Of a stretch of 64,000 nt of DNA, positions 16,745-24,696 are shown piece by piece. The position numbers and the translations under genes are program-made. The notes under the pieces are model-generated. The model did no database searches and was not told where the DNA came from. It saw nothing but the letters and a program-made list of their open reading frames with translations. Numbering within the stretch: position 1 is the stretch's first letter; each line of letters begins with the position of its first letter. This DNA is from Streptomyces sp. AC555_RSS877 (GTDB lineage Bacteria; Actinomycetota; Actinomycetes; Streptomycetales; Streptomycetaceae), in contig NZ_JAGMUK010000032.1 of the NCBI RefSeq assembly GCF_019049245.1, positions 1-64,000 of the forward strand, written 5' to 3'.

Positions 16745-16786
16745 CGGCGTGCCGTCGCCCTGATCGCGATCGGCGACGGCACGCCG
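16745..16786 (-). terminator. Hairpin between gluB and gluC
   Basis: Perfect 15-bp arms (16745-16759 and 16772-16786) enclose a loop that contains the palindrome GATCGCGATC. Such structures after binding-protein genes commonly let the binding protein be made in excess over the permeases, by partial termination or by protecting the upstream mRNA. That role is inferred. Confidence 0.75.
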
Positions 16787-16795
16787 GGGATCGTG

Positions 16796-17641
16796 CTACT
16801 TGACGATGTTGCCGATCTTCGGCGCCGGCTCGTTCTTGTAGCCGGCCGGACCGAAGTTCTCCGTGACCGCCTTCTCCCACGCGCCGTCGCTGACCATCTT
16901 CTCGAGAGCGTCGTTGATCTTGTTCACGGTCGCGGTGTCGCCCTTCTTCACACCGATGCCGTAGTTCTCGTTGCTGAGCTTGAGGCCGGTGAGCTTGAAC
17001 TGGCCCTTGTACTGGTCCTGCGCGGCGAAGCCCGCGAGGATCGAGTCGTCCGTGGTCAGCGCGTCCACGGAGCCGGCCTGCAGGCCGGAGATGCACTCCG
17101 AGTAGCCGCTCAGCTGCTTCAGGTTGGCCTTCGGAGCGATGTCGTCCTTGACGTTCTGCGCCGAGGTGGAGCCGGTCACCGAGCACAGGTTCTTGCCGTT
17201 GAGGTCGGTGCCCTCGGTGATGTCCGAGTCGGCCTTGACCAGCAGGTCCTGGTGGGCCAGCAGGTACGGGCCGGCGAAGTCGACCTTCTTGGCGCGCTCG
17301 TCGTTGATCGAGTACGTGGCCGCGATGAACTTCACGTCGCCGCGGGCGAGGGCGTTCTCGCGGTCGGCGCTCTTGGTCTCGACGAACTCGATCTGGTTGG
17401 GCTCGTAGCCGAGTTCCTTGGCCACGTACGTCGCCACATCGACGTCGAAGCCGGAGAAGGAGCCGTCGGGCTCCTTCAGGCCCAGACCGGGCTGGTCGTA
17501 CTTGATGCCGATCTTGATCTTGTCGCCGCCACCGGAACCCGAGCCGCTGTCGCTGTCGCCGTCGTCGCTGCCACAGGCGGTGGCGGTCAGGGCGAGGACG
17601 AGTGCGGTGGCCGCCGCGGCGGAGACCTTGCGGAGCTTCAT
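16796..17641 (-). CDS. gluB: Glutamate-binding lipoprotein GluB
   Basis: A 281-residue periplasmic-type binding protein anchored to the outer face of the membrane. The signal peptide ends in a lipobox, LTATAC, followed by a Gly-, Ser- and Asp-rich linker. The mature domain has the SBP_bac_3 fold, with GFDVDVATYVAKELG and ITDDSILAGFAAQDQ-like blocks. AAAGGA lies at correct distance from the ATG at 17641 and would touch an alternative ATG three codons upstream, so the shorter form is chosen. Specificity for glutamate is inferred from similarity to GluB and from the operon. Confidence 0.92.
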   Translation of the reverse strand: MKLRKVSAAAATALVLALTATACGSDDGDSDSGSGSGGGDKIKIGIKYDQPGLGLKEPDGSFSGFDVDVATYVAKELGYEPNQIEFVETKSADRENALARGDVKFIAATYSINDERAKKVDFAGPYLLAHQDLLVKADSDITEGTDLNGKNLCSVTGSTSAQNVKDDIAPKANLKQLSGYSECISGLQAGSVDALTTDDSILAGFAAQDQYKGQFKLTGLKLSNENYGIGVKKGDTATVNKINDALEKMVSDGAWEKAVTENFGPAGYKNEPAPKIGNIVK

Positions 17642-17731
17642 GGTGAACATCCTTTGTGTGGTGAGGAGAGTGCCGTCGTTGCGGGTGGCGCGGGCCGTCG
17701 GTGGCGCGGTCGCGTCAGTGATCCGGATGCG

Positions 17732-18508
17732 TCAGTGGTGCAGGATCTTCGACAGGAAGTCCTTGGCGCGGTCGCTGCGCGGGTTGCTGAAGAACTGGTC
17801 CGGCACAGCTTCTTCGACGATCCGACCGTCCGCCATGAACACCACCCGGTTGGCGGCCGAACGGGCGAAGCCCATCTCGTGGGTGACGACGATCATGGTC
17901 ATGCCGTCGCGGGCGAGCTGCTGCATGACCTCCAGCACCTCGTTGATCATCTCCGGGTCGAGCGCGGATGTGGGCTCGTCGAACAGCATGACCTTGGGGC
18001 CCATGGCCAGGGCACGCGCGATGGCGACACGCTGCTGCTGGCCACCGGACAGCTGTGCGGGGTACTTGTCCGCCTGGTTGGCGACACCCACTCGGTCGAG
18101 CAGCGAGCGGGCCTTCTCCTCGGCCGCCTTCTTGTCGGTCCCGCGGACCTTGACCTGGCCCAGCATCACGTTCTCGAGCACGGTCTTGTGTGCGAACAGG
18201 TTGAAGGACTGGAAGACCATCCCCACGTCTGCGCGCAGCCGGGCCAGCGCCTTGCCCTCCTGGGGCAGCGGCTTGCCGTCGATGGCGATGGTGCCGGAGT
18301 CGATCGTCTCCAGGCGGTTGATGGCGCGGCACAGGGTGGACTTCCCGGACCCGGAGGGCCCGATGACCACGACGACCTCGCCGCGGGCGATCGTCAGGTC
18401 GATGTCCTGGAGCACGTGCAACGCGCCGAAGTGCTTGTTGACGCTCTTCAGGACGACCAGTTCTCCGGTCGCGGCCGCATCTTCCTTGGCCACCGATACT
18501 TCGGTCAT
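17732..18508 (-). CDS. gluA: Glutamate ABC transporter ATPase GluA
   Basis: A 258-residue ATP-binding subunit. Walker A GPSGSGKST is at residues 50-58, the Q-loop is at VFQSFNLF, the ABC signature LSGGQQQ is at 153-159, Walker B is VMLFDEPTSALDP, and the switch histidine lies in VVTHEMGFAR. It powers import through GluCD. It is the first gene of a four-gene minus-strand operon and is divergent from a two-component system. The ATG at 18508 is preceded by GGAG at 10 nt; an upstream GTG frame overlaps the leader hairpin. Confidence 0.93.
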   Translation of the reverse strand: MTEVSVAKEDAAATGELVVLKSVNKHFGALHVLQDIDLTIARGEVVVVIGPSGSGKSTLCRAINRLETIDSGTIAIDGKPLPQEGKALARLRADVGMVFQSFNLFAHKTVLENVMLGQVKVRGTDKKAAEEKARSLLDRVGVANQADKYPAQLSGGQQQRVAIARALAMGPKVMLFDEPTSALDPEMINEVLEVMQQLARDGMTMIVVTHEMGFARSAANRVVFMADGRIVEEAVPDQFFSNPRSDRAKDFLSKILHH

Positions 18509-18522
18509 CGCTTTAGGGCTCC

Positions 18523-18544
18523 GTCCTCCTCGGTTTCGGAGGAC
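18523..18544 (-). promoter_or_regulatory. Hairpin in the gluA leader
   Basis: GTCCTCC (18523-18529) and GGAGGAC (18538-18544) are perfect complements around eight bases, just before the gluA ribosome site. In RNA this would form a stem directly upstream of the SD sequence. A regulatory role is possible but unproven. Confidence 0.4.
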
Positions 18545-18601
18545 AGTAGTAACCACTCGCGACCAGCGTCATTACATCTGAGGGGAATCTGAGCATCACG
18601 A

Positions 18602-18617
18602 TCCGATAGCAATCGGA
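18602..18617. promoter_or_regulatory. Operator-like inverted repeat between gluA and the response regulator
   Basis: TCCGAT (18602-18607), AGCA, ATCGGA (18612-18617) is a short perfect inverted repeat in the 288-bp divergent gap between gluA and the response-regulator gene. It is a candidate binding site for the adjacent regulator, on position alone. Confidence 0.3.
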
Positions 18618-18796
18618 CACATGTCGTAGCACTTGCGAGCTGGGCGCGTATCGGCCGGGTAACGGAAGCTGCGCGCAACCGGAACCCTCTTGACGTCGTC
18701 CTCATCCATCAGCGTGACTGCCATGTGCACGCGCGCGCGTGCCCACGTTTTTGTACACATCCCGATCGTACGTCCGATGAACCGAAGGGGGCCCGG

Positions 18797-19483
18797 ATGA
18801 GACTGCTCCTCGTCGAGGACGACAACCATGTGGCGGCCGCCCTGTCCGCGGTCCTGGCGAGGCACGGTTTCGACGTCACCCACGCCCGCAGTGGCGAGGA
18901 GGCCCTGCAGGCCCTCGTCCCGGAAGTCGACGGCTTCGGAGTGGTCCTCCTCGACCTGGGCCTGCCCGACCAGGACGGCTACGAGGTCTGCGGCAAGATC
19001 CGCAAGCGCACGAGCACCCCGGTGATCATGGTGACCGCGCGCTCGGACGTCCGCTCCCGCATCCACGGCCTCAACCTCGGCGCCGACGACTACGTGGTGA
19101 AGCCGTACGACACCGGGGAGCTGCTGGCCCGCATCCACGCCGTGGCCCGGCGCACCGCCCACGACGACGCCCCGGGGGCGAGCGAGACCGGCCTGCGCCT
19201 CGGCCCGGTGCACATCGAACTGCCCACCCGCCAGGTCAGCGTGGACGGTTCGGTCGTCCAGCTGACCCGCAAGGAGTTCGACCTCCTGGCCCTGCTGGCC
19301 CAGCGCCCCGGTGTGGTGTTCCGCCGGGAACAGATCATCAGCGAGGTGTGGCGCACCAGCTGGGAGGGGACCGGCCGCACCCTGGAGGTGCACGTGGCGT
19401 CCCTGCGCGCCAAGCTGCGGATGCCGGCACTCATCGAGACCGTACGCGGCGTGGGCTACCGGCTCGTCGCCCCGGGCGCGTAG
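18797..19483 (+). CDS. OmpR/PhoB-family response regulator
   Basis: A 228-residue two-domain regulator. The receiver has the acidic pocket in VEDDN (residues 6-10), the phosphoacceptor D53 in VLLDLGLPDQD, the conserved threonine in VIMVTARSD and the lysine in VVKPYDTGELLARI. The C-terminal winged helix ends in VRGVGYRLV. It begins at the ATG at 18797 behind a G-rich ribosome site; upstream residues in the open frame are not conserved-looking. The kinase gene follows after nine bases. Its targets are likely the divergent glu operon or the TAXI gene beyond the kinase, inferred from position. Confidence 0.9.
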   Translation: MRLLLVEDDNHVAAALSAVLARHGFDVTHARSGEEALQALVPEVDGFGVVLLDLGLPDQDGYEVCGKIRKRTSTPVIMVTARSDVRSRIHGLNLGADDYVVKPYDTGELLARIHAVARRTAHDDAPGASETGLRLGPVHIELPTRQVSVDGSVVQLTRKEFDLLALLAQRPGVVFRREQIISEVWRTSWEGTGRTLEVHVASLRAKLRMPALIETVRGVGYRLVAPGA

Positions 19484-19492
19484 CGGGGCCGG

Positions 19493-20884
19493 GTGCGCAC
19501 ACGCCTGCTTCCGCTGCTCATCGTCCTGATGGCGGCCGTTCTGCTCGCCCTCGGTGTCCCGCTCGCCATCAGTGTGGCCGCGGCCCAGCAGCAGAACGTG
19601 ATCGTGGACCGGATCGACGACACGGCACGCTTCGCGGCCCTCGCCCAGTACGTCACCGACCCGCCCGGCGAGACGAACGAGCGCAAGGACACGCTGGGCA
19701 TCGAACTCGCCAGCTACCACGACGTCTACGGCATCCGGGCGGGCGTCTTCTACCGCAACGCCACCCCCATGGCCAAGGCGCCCTCCACCTTCGTCCTCCC
19801 GAAGGAGGGTGAGGTCCGCCAGGCGTTCGGCGAGGCGCTGCTCAGCCGGCGCAGCCACGATCCGAAGCAGGTGTGGCCCTGGCAGCGCCACCGTCTGGTC
19901 GTCGCCTCGCCGGTCATCCGGGACGGCGACGTCGTCGCCGTCGTCGTCACCGACTCACCCACCGGGCAGATGCGTTCGCGGATCCTGCACGGCTGGCTGG
20001 TCATCGGAGCGGGGGAGATCGCCGCCATGCTGCTGGCCGTGGGCGCCGCGCTACGGCTGACGGGCTGGGTCCTGCGACCCGTGCGCGTCCTGGACGCCAC
20101 CACCCACGCGATCACGAGCGGGGCCATGAAGTCCCGCGTCGCGGTCGCCGGCGGACCGCCGGAACTCAGGCGCCTGGCCCGGTCGTTCAACGAGATGGCG
20201 GACAACGTCGAGGACGTCCTGGAACAGCAGCGCGCCTTCGTCGCCGACGCCTCGCACCAGCTGCGCAACCCCCTCGCGGCGCTGCTGCTGCGCATCGAAC
20301 TGCTCGCCTTCGAACTCCCGGAGGGCAACCAGGAGATCGCCTCGGTCCAGGCCGAGGGCAAGCGTCTGGCACAGGTCCTGGACGACCTGCTCGACCTGGC
20401 CCTCGCCGAGCACACCGAGGCGGACCTCAGGGTCACCGACATCGGCGCCCTCACCTCCGAGCGCGTCGCGGCCTGGACACCGACCGCCGAGGCCAAGGGC
20501 GTACGGCTGGTGGGCATCTGCCCGCCCACCACAGCCTGGGCCGACCCGGTCACCCTCTCCAGCGCGCTGGACGCGGTGATCGACAACGCGGTGAAGTTCA
20601 CGCCGAAGGACGAGACCGTCGAGGTCACGGTCGCCTCCGACGGCAGCACCTCCGTCGTCGTGGTCACCGACAACGGCCCCGGCCTCACCGACGACGAACT
20701 CACGCGCGTAGGCGACCGCTTCTGGCGCAGCGGCCGCCACCAGAACGTCAAGGGCTCCGGCCTCGGCCTGTCCATCTCCCGCACCCTCCTCGCCGCGGGC
20801 GGCGGCTCGATCACGTACGACCACCACGAGCCGCACGGGCTGACGGTGACGGTGCGAGTGCCCCGGTCGGGTCCCACTACGTGA
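19493..20884 (+). CDS. Sensor histidine kinase (TctE-like)
   Basis: A 463-residue membrane kinase. It has a helix at about residues 5-30, an extracytoplasmic segment to about residue 165, a second helix at about 166-192, HAMP, then the H-box SHQLRNPLAALLLRIELL with phospho-accepting H255. The N, D and G boxes are present (DNAVKFTPKD, VVVTDNGPGLTDDELTRVG, GSGLGLSISRTLL). The SHQLRNPL H-box and short sensor domain resemble kinases for organic acids. It is co-transcribed with the regulator (9-nt gap) and convergent with a TAXI solute-binding protein gene. Confidence 0.88.
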   Translation: MRTRLLPLLIVLMAAVLLALGVPLAISVAAAQQQNVIVDRIDDTARFAALAQYVTDPPGETNERKDTLGIELASYHDVYGIRAGVFYRNATPMAKAPSTFVLPKEGEVRQAFGEALLSRRSHDPKQVWPWQRHRLVVASPVIRDGDVVAVVVTDSPTGQMRSRILHGWLVIGAGEIAAMLLAVGAALRLTGWVLRPVRVLDATTHAITSGAMKSRVAVAGGPPELRRLARSFNEMADNVEDVLEQQRAFVADASHQLRNPLAALLLRIELLAFELPEGNQEIASVQAEGKRLAQVLDDLLDLALAEHTEADLRVTDIGALTSERVAAWTPTAEAKGVRLVGICPPTTAWADPVTLSSALDAVIDNAVKFTPKDETVEVTVASDGSTSVVVVTDNGPGLTDDELTRVGDRFWRSGRHQNVKGSGLGLSISRTLLAAGGGSITYDHHEPHGLTVTVRVPRSGPTT

Positions 20885-21045
20885 GGTTCGGTACGCCGGG
20901 CTACGACGGGCGACCCAGGCGCAGCGCGTGTTGTGAGGGTGCGCGCCGGGCCGCGCGGTGAGGCTTCCTGCGACAGCCGACGAAACGTTCGTACGACGCG
21001 TGCGCGCCATCTCCTACGACGCGCGCGTGGGGTCGTCTACGACGT

Positions 21046-22035
21046 CTACGGCTTGACCGAGCTGTAATACCGCTGCGCACCCTCGTGCAGGTCCAATGGG
21101 TCCGTGTAGATCGCCGTGCGTACGTCGACCAACTGGGCGGAGTGGACGCGCTCGCCGATGTCGTCCCTGCTCTTGAGTACGGCCCGGGTCAACCACTCGG
21201 TGAGCCTAGGGTCCACGTCCTTGCGGGTGATCAGCAGGTTGGACACCGCGATCGTCGCCACCGTGGACCCCTTCTGGACCGAGGGGTAGGCCGACTCCGG
21301 CATGTTGGTGGCGCGGTAGTAGCGAGACGCCCCGCCCTGTTGGTGCAGCTTGGCGACGAGATCGGTGCCGATCGGCACGAACCGGAAGGCGTAGGTGGCG
21401 GACAGCTTCCTCAGACCCTGCGTCGGCAACCCGCCCGACCAGAAGAACGCGTCGATCTCGCCCCGCTTGAGCCGGGCCGGGCCGATGTCGATCCCGTCGG
21501 ACAGCGGGGTGATGTCCTTCTTCGCGTCGATGCCCGCCGCCTTGAGCACCCGGTTGGCGATCAGCCGCACGCCCGAGTGGGGTGGCCCTATGGCGACCCG
21601 CTTGCCCTCCAGGTCCGCGACCGTCCGGACGTCCGAGTCACTCGGGACGACGAGCTGGACGTAGTCGTCGTACAGGCGGGCGACACCGCGCAGCCCGTCG
21701 GCGTCGGGGCCGGTGTACGCCTCCACGGCGTCGGCCGCCGCGATGGTGAAGTCGGCGCCGCCGGTCGCCACGCGCGCGACGTTCTCCTGCGAGCCGTCAC
21801 TGGTCATCAGCCGCACCTTGAGATTCGGCATGTCCTTGTCGAGCTCGCTGCGCAGTCGCCACCCGTACTCCTGGTAGACGCCGGCCTTCGTCCCCGTACT
21901 GAACCTGATCGTCCCGCTCGGAGGTGCCTCGCCCAGAGGCACCAGCCACCACAGCAGCAGCCCGAGCGCGACGAATCCGGCGGTCGCGCCCTGCAGGGCC
22001 CGGCGCCTGCCGATACGGGGGAGCACTCTGGACAT
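21046..22035 (-). CDS. TAXI-family solute-binding protein, no transporter nearby
   Basis: A 329-residue protein with one N-terminal hydrophobic anchor (about residues 16-35, after RRR) and no lipobox cysteine. The mature part is the TAXI (TRAP-associated extracytoplasmic immunogenic) fold, with IRFSTGTKAGVYQEYGWRLR, GKRVAIGPPHSGVRLIANRV and DAFFWSGGLPTQGLRKLS. TAXI proteins normally feed a fused DctQM TRAP permease, but none is in this window. Lying next to a two-component system, it may instead present ligand to the kinase, a recognised arrangement but inferred here. The ATG at 22035 is chosen because signal-like sequence starts there. Confidence 0.85.
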   Translation of the reverse strand: MSRVLPRIGRRRALQGATAGFVALGLLLWWLVPLGEAPPSGTIRFSTGTKAGVYQEYGWRLRSELDKDMPNLKVRLMTSDGSQENVARVATGGADFTIAAADAVEAYTGPDADGLRGVARLYDDYVQLVVPSDSDVRTVADLEGKRVAIGPPHSGVRLIANRVLKAAGIDAKKDITPLSDGIDIGPARLKRGEIDAFFWSGGLPTQGLRKLSATYAFRFVPIGTDLVAKLHQQGGASRYYRATNMPESAYPSVQKGSTVATIAVSNLLITRKDVDPRLTEWLTRAVLKSRDDIGERVHSAQLVDVRTAIYTDPLDLHEGAQRYYSSVKP

Positions 22036-22114
22036 GCGGGCGATCCTGCCAGCCGGGACGCCGTGCTGACCAGGGGCGGCGTCACAGGGGGCGGGGCGGG
22101 AGGGGTGCCGGGCC

Positions 22115-22208
22115 GGGGTCTGGAGGGACGGCGGCCGGTGCTGCCGTATGCGCCGGGGGCGGGGCGGGGTCCTGGAGGGACGGTGACCGGGGCTGCCGTA
22201 TGCGCCGG
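22115..22208. repeat. Two imperfect 42-bp direct repeats
   Basis: Copies at 22115-22156 and 22166-22208 share GGAGGGACGG, later CTGCCGTATGCGCCGG, with few differences, at a period of about 52 bp. They lie between the TAXI gene and the MazG-like gene, directly before the latter's promoter, so duplication of a regulatory segment is possible. Confidence 0.65.
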
Positions 22209-22213
22209 CGGTG

Positions 22214-22236
22214 TTGTCAGGGGCGGTGGCTAGAGT
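22214..22236 (+). promoter_or_regulatory. PafBC-type damage promoter of the MazG-like gene
   Basis: TTGTCAGGG (22214-22222), 8 nt, TAGAGT (22231-22236) differs from TTGTCANTG, N8, TANNNT at one base. The ATG follows six bases later, so the message would be essentially leaderless. The distance between TTGTCA and the -10 is only 11 nt, too short for an ordinary -35/-10 pair. Confidence 0.55.
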
Positions 22237-22242
22237 CGCCGG

Positions 22243-22689
22243 ATGAGCTCCTCGCCCGCCGACCTGGTCCGTGCGTTCCACCTCGCCGTCGGGCTCGCCG
22301 CCCGCAGTACGCCCACCGAGGTCTCGCCCGACCTGGCCGCCCATCGCGGTGAGCTGCTCGCCGAGGAGGCCGCGGAGGTCGCCGAGGTCTCCGTCACCGG
22401 CCCGCTGGACCGGCTCGCGCACGAGCTCGCCGACGTCGTCTACGTCGCCTACGGCACGGCCCTCGTCCACGGCATCGACCTCGACGCGGTGATCGCGGAG
22501 ATCCACCGGTCCAACATGACCAAGCGGGGCCCTGACGGCCGCGTCGCCCGCCGCACCGACGGCAAGATCCTCAAGGGCGACCACTACGAGGCTCCGGACG
22601 TGTCGGGCGTGCTGCGCCGACAGGGATGGGTGCCGGGCGACGGCGCGGCGGGGCGTGCCGGTGCCGGAGGACCGGGTGCCGCCGACTGA
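22243..22689 (+). CDS. MazG-like nucleoside triphosphate pyrophosphohydrolase
   Basis: A 148-residue all-alpha protein of the MazG/PRA-PH superfamily. The metal-binding helix motif is ELLAEEAAEVAEVSV (about residues 38-52, EExxE type), with the second acidic helix in LAHELADVVYVAYGTA. The tail NMTKRGPDGRVARRTDGKIL fits the integron-cassette-like MazG group. Such proteins hydrolyse NTPs or dNTPs to NMP and pyrophosphate and are often housecleaning enzymes. A nearly exact damage promoter precedes it, hinting at dNTP-pool cleaning after DNA damage. The last 25 residues are Gly- and Ala-rich and possibly disordered. Confidence 0.82.
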   Translation: MSSSPADLVRAFHLAVGLAARSTPTEVSPDLAAHRGELLAEEAAEVAEVSVTGPLDRLAHELADVVYVAYGTALVHGIDLDAVIAEIHRSNMTKRGPDGRVARRTDGKILKGDHYEAPDVSGVLRRQGWVPGDGAAGRAGAGGPGAAD

Positions 22690-22762
22690 CACCGCCCCGC
22701 CCCGCCCCGCCTCTGCCGTCCGTGCCGTCAGGGCGGCGGCATGCGGCGGCGAGGCCCGTCGC

Positions 22763-24007
22763 TCAGTCGCCGCCGCCCACCGACGCCCCCGCCTCTGCCT
22801 CCGCCTCGGCCGCTGCCCGCGACGAGGCCTTCCGGGTCTCCCGGCGGTCCTCTGCGCGGCGGGTCCACCAGGACGCCACCGGCTCCGTGTAACGCGCGGT
22901 GAGGGGGCCGAGGATGACCAGGATCAGGACGTACGCCGTCGCCAGGGGGCCGAGGGACGGTTCGATGCCGGCGCTCACGGCGAGCCCCGCGATGACGATC
23001 GAGAACTCGCCGCGTGCCACCAGCGCCCCGCCCGTACGCCAGCGTCCCTTGACGGAGATCCCGGCGCGCCGGGCCGCCCAGTACCCGGTGGCGATCTTCG
23101 TCCCGGCGGTGAGGACCGCCAGCGCCAGAGCGGGCAGCAGCACGGGCGGGATGCTGGCCGGGTCGGTGTGCAGGCCGAAGAACACGAAGAAGACGGCGGC
23201 GAACAGGTCCCGCAACGGGCTCAGCAGGGTGTGCGCGCCCTCGGCGACCTCCCCGGACAGCGCGATGCCGACCAGGAACGCGCCGACCGCGGCGGACACC
23301 TGGAGCTGCTGGGCGATGCCTGCCACCAGGATCGTCAGGCCGAGCACGACCAGCAGCAGCTTCTCGGGGTCGTCGCTGGAGACGAACCGGGAGATCAGCC
23401 GGCCGTAACGCACCGCCAGGAACAGCACGAGACCCGCCGCGCCCAGCGCGATCGCCAGGGTCGCGCTCCCGGCCAGCAGGCCGGCGCCGGCCACCAGCGC
23501 GGTGACGATGGGCAGGTACACCGCCATCGCCAGGTCCTCCAGGACGAGGACGCTGAGGATCACCGGCGTCTCCCGGTTGCCCACCCGGCCCAGGTCGCCG
23601 AGCACCTTCGCGATCACGCCGGACGACGAGATCCAGGTGACGCCGGCCAGCACGACGGCGGCCACCGGCCCCCAGCCCAGCAGCAGCGCCGCCGCCGCAC
23701 CCGGCAGGGCGTTGAACGCGCAGTCGACGAGACCGGACGGGTAGTGGGACTTGAGGTTGGTGATCAGGTCGCCGGCCGAGTACTCCAGGCCGAGCATCAA
23801 CAGCAGCAGGATGACGCCGATCTCGGCGCCGGTCGCGACGAACTCCTCGCTCGCCCCGAGCGGCAGCAGCCCGCCCTCGCCGAAGGCCAGACCGGCGAGC
23901 AGGTACAGCGGGATGGGGGAGAGCCGGAAGCGGGCTGCGAACCGGCCGAGCAGGCCAAGGGCGAGGATGATGGAACCGAACTCGATCAGCAGGACCGCGG
24001 AATGCAC
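22763..24007 (-). CDS. Cation/proton antiporter, CPA2 family (KhtU-like)
   Basis: A 414-residue membrane protein with a Na_H_Exchanger domain of 12 or so helices, visible from SAVLLIEFGSIILALGLLGR to LGPLATAYVLILVILGPLTARY, and an acidic, Ala-rich tail. The gene for a TrkA-C protein ends four bases upstream on the same strand. This pairing of a TrkA-C subunit with a CPA2 exchanger is that of the Bacillus KhtTU K+/H+ antiporter, so potassium efflux under alkaline or nucleotide control is likely. The GTG at 24007 starts directly at the first helix; longer frames would run through the regulatory gene. Confidence 0.86.
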   Translation of the reverse strand: MHSAVLLIEFGSIILALGLLGRFAARFRLSPIPLYLLAGLAFGEGGLLPLGASEEFVATGAEIGVILLLLMLGLEYSAGDLITNLKSHYPSGLVDCAFNALPGAAAALLLGWGPVAAVVLAGVTWISSSGVIAKVLGDLGRVGNRETPVILSVLVLEDLAMAVYLPIVTALVAGAGLLAGSATLAIALGAAGLVLFLAVRYGRLISRFVSSDDPEKLLLVVLGLTILVAGIAQQLQVSAAVGAFLVGIALSGEVAEGAHTLLSPLRDLFAAVFFVFFGLHTDPASIPPVLLPALALAVLTAGTKIATGYWAARRAGISVKGRWRTGGALVARGEFSIVIAGLAVSAGIEPSLGPLATAYVLILVILGPLTARYTEPVASWWTRRAEDRRETRKASSRAAAEAEAEAGASVGGGD

Positions 24008-24011
24008 CGGA

Positions 24012-24497
24012 TCACTCCCGCCCGAGTATCGCCGCGGCGGCGTCGACGCCCTCACGGGTACCGACCACGATGAGGGTGTCCCCGCCGACGAGCCGGAAGT
24101 CCGGCGCCGGCGACGGAATGGCCTCCGCCCTCCGCAGCACCGCCACGACGGACGCGCCCGTCTCGGTCCGCATCCGGGTCTCGCCCAGCACCCGCCCGTT
24201 CCACCGGGACCCCGCGGCGATCTCGACGCGCTCGGCGACCAGCCCCAGGTCCGTGGTGTAGAGCAGGCTCGCACTGTGATGGGACGGCATCAGCGCGTCG
24301 ATCAGGGCGCCTGCCTCGGGACCGGTCAGCCGAAGCGACTGGGCGCAGGAGTCGGGATCGTCGGCCCGGTACACGCTCACCGTGCGGGCGCCGTCGCGGT
24401 GTGCCACCACGGACAGATGGCGGTCTTCCCGGGTCATGAGGTCGTACTGGACCCCGATCCCCGGTAGCGGCGTCGCCCTCAGGCGTGGAGCAGACAC
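24012..24497 (-). CDS. TrkA-C domain regulatory subunit (KhtT-like)
   Basis: A 161-residue cytoplasmic protein. The N-terminal half resembles the KhtT N-domain (LPGIGVQYDLMTREDRHLSVV). The C-terminal half is a TrkA-C/RCK_C domain, with LGETRMRTETGASVVAVLRR and FRLVGGDTLIVVGTREGVDA, which binds a nucleotide or cation and gates a transporter. It is the first gene of a two-gene operon with the antiporter. It is divergent from a histidine kinase gene. Confidence 0.86.
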   Translation of the reverse strand: MSAPRLRATPLPGIGVQYDLMTREDRHLSVVAHRDGARTVSVYRADDPDSCAQSLRLTGPEAGALIDALMPSHHSASLLYTTDLGLVAERVEIAAGSRWNGRVLGETRMRTETGASVVAVLRRAEAIPSPAPDFRLVGGDTLIVVGTREGVDAAAAILGRE

Positions 24498-24696
24498 GTT
24501 TTTCTCCCCTTAACTCGTCGTGATGCGGTGTACGCGGTTGCCAAGTCCGCATGCTGCCACTGCCCCGTACGGTGACGACATGGGTGTCGTCACGGATATA
24601 CGAGGCCGAAGGCGCGCGGCGAGGGTGGCTGCGACGGTGCCGTACGCGGATACCCAAGGGCCGCAGACAAGGACGGGAAGGGGCGAGAAAAGAACC

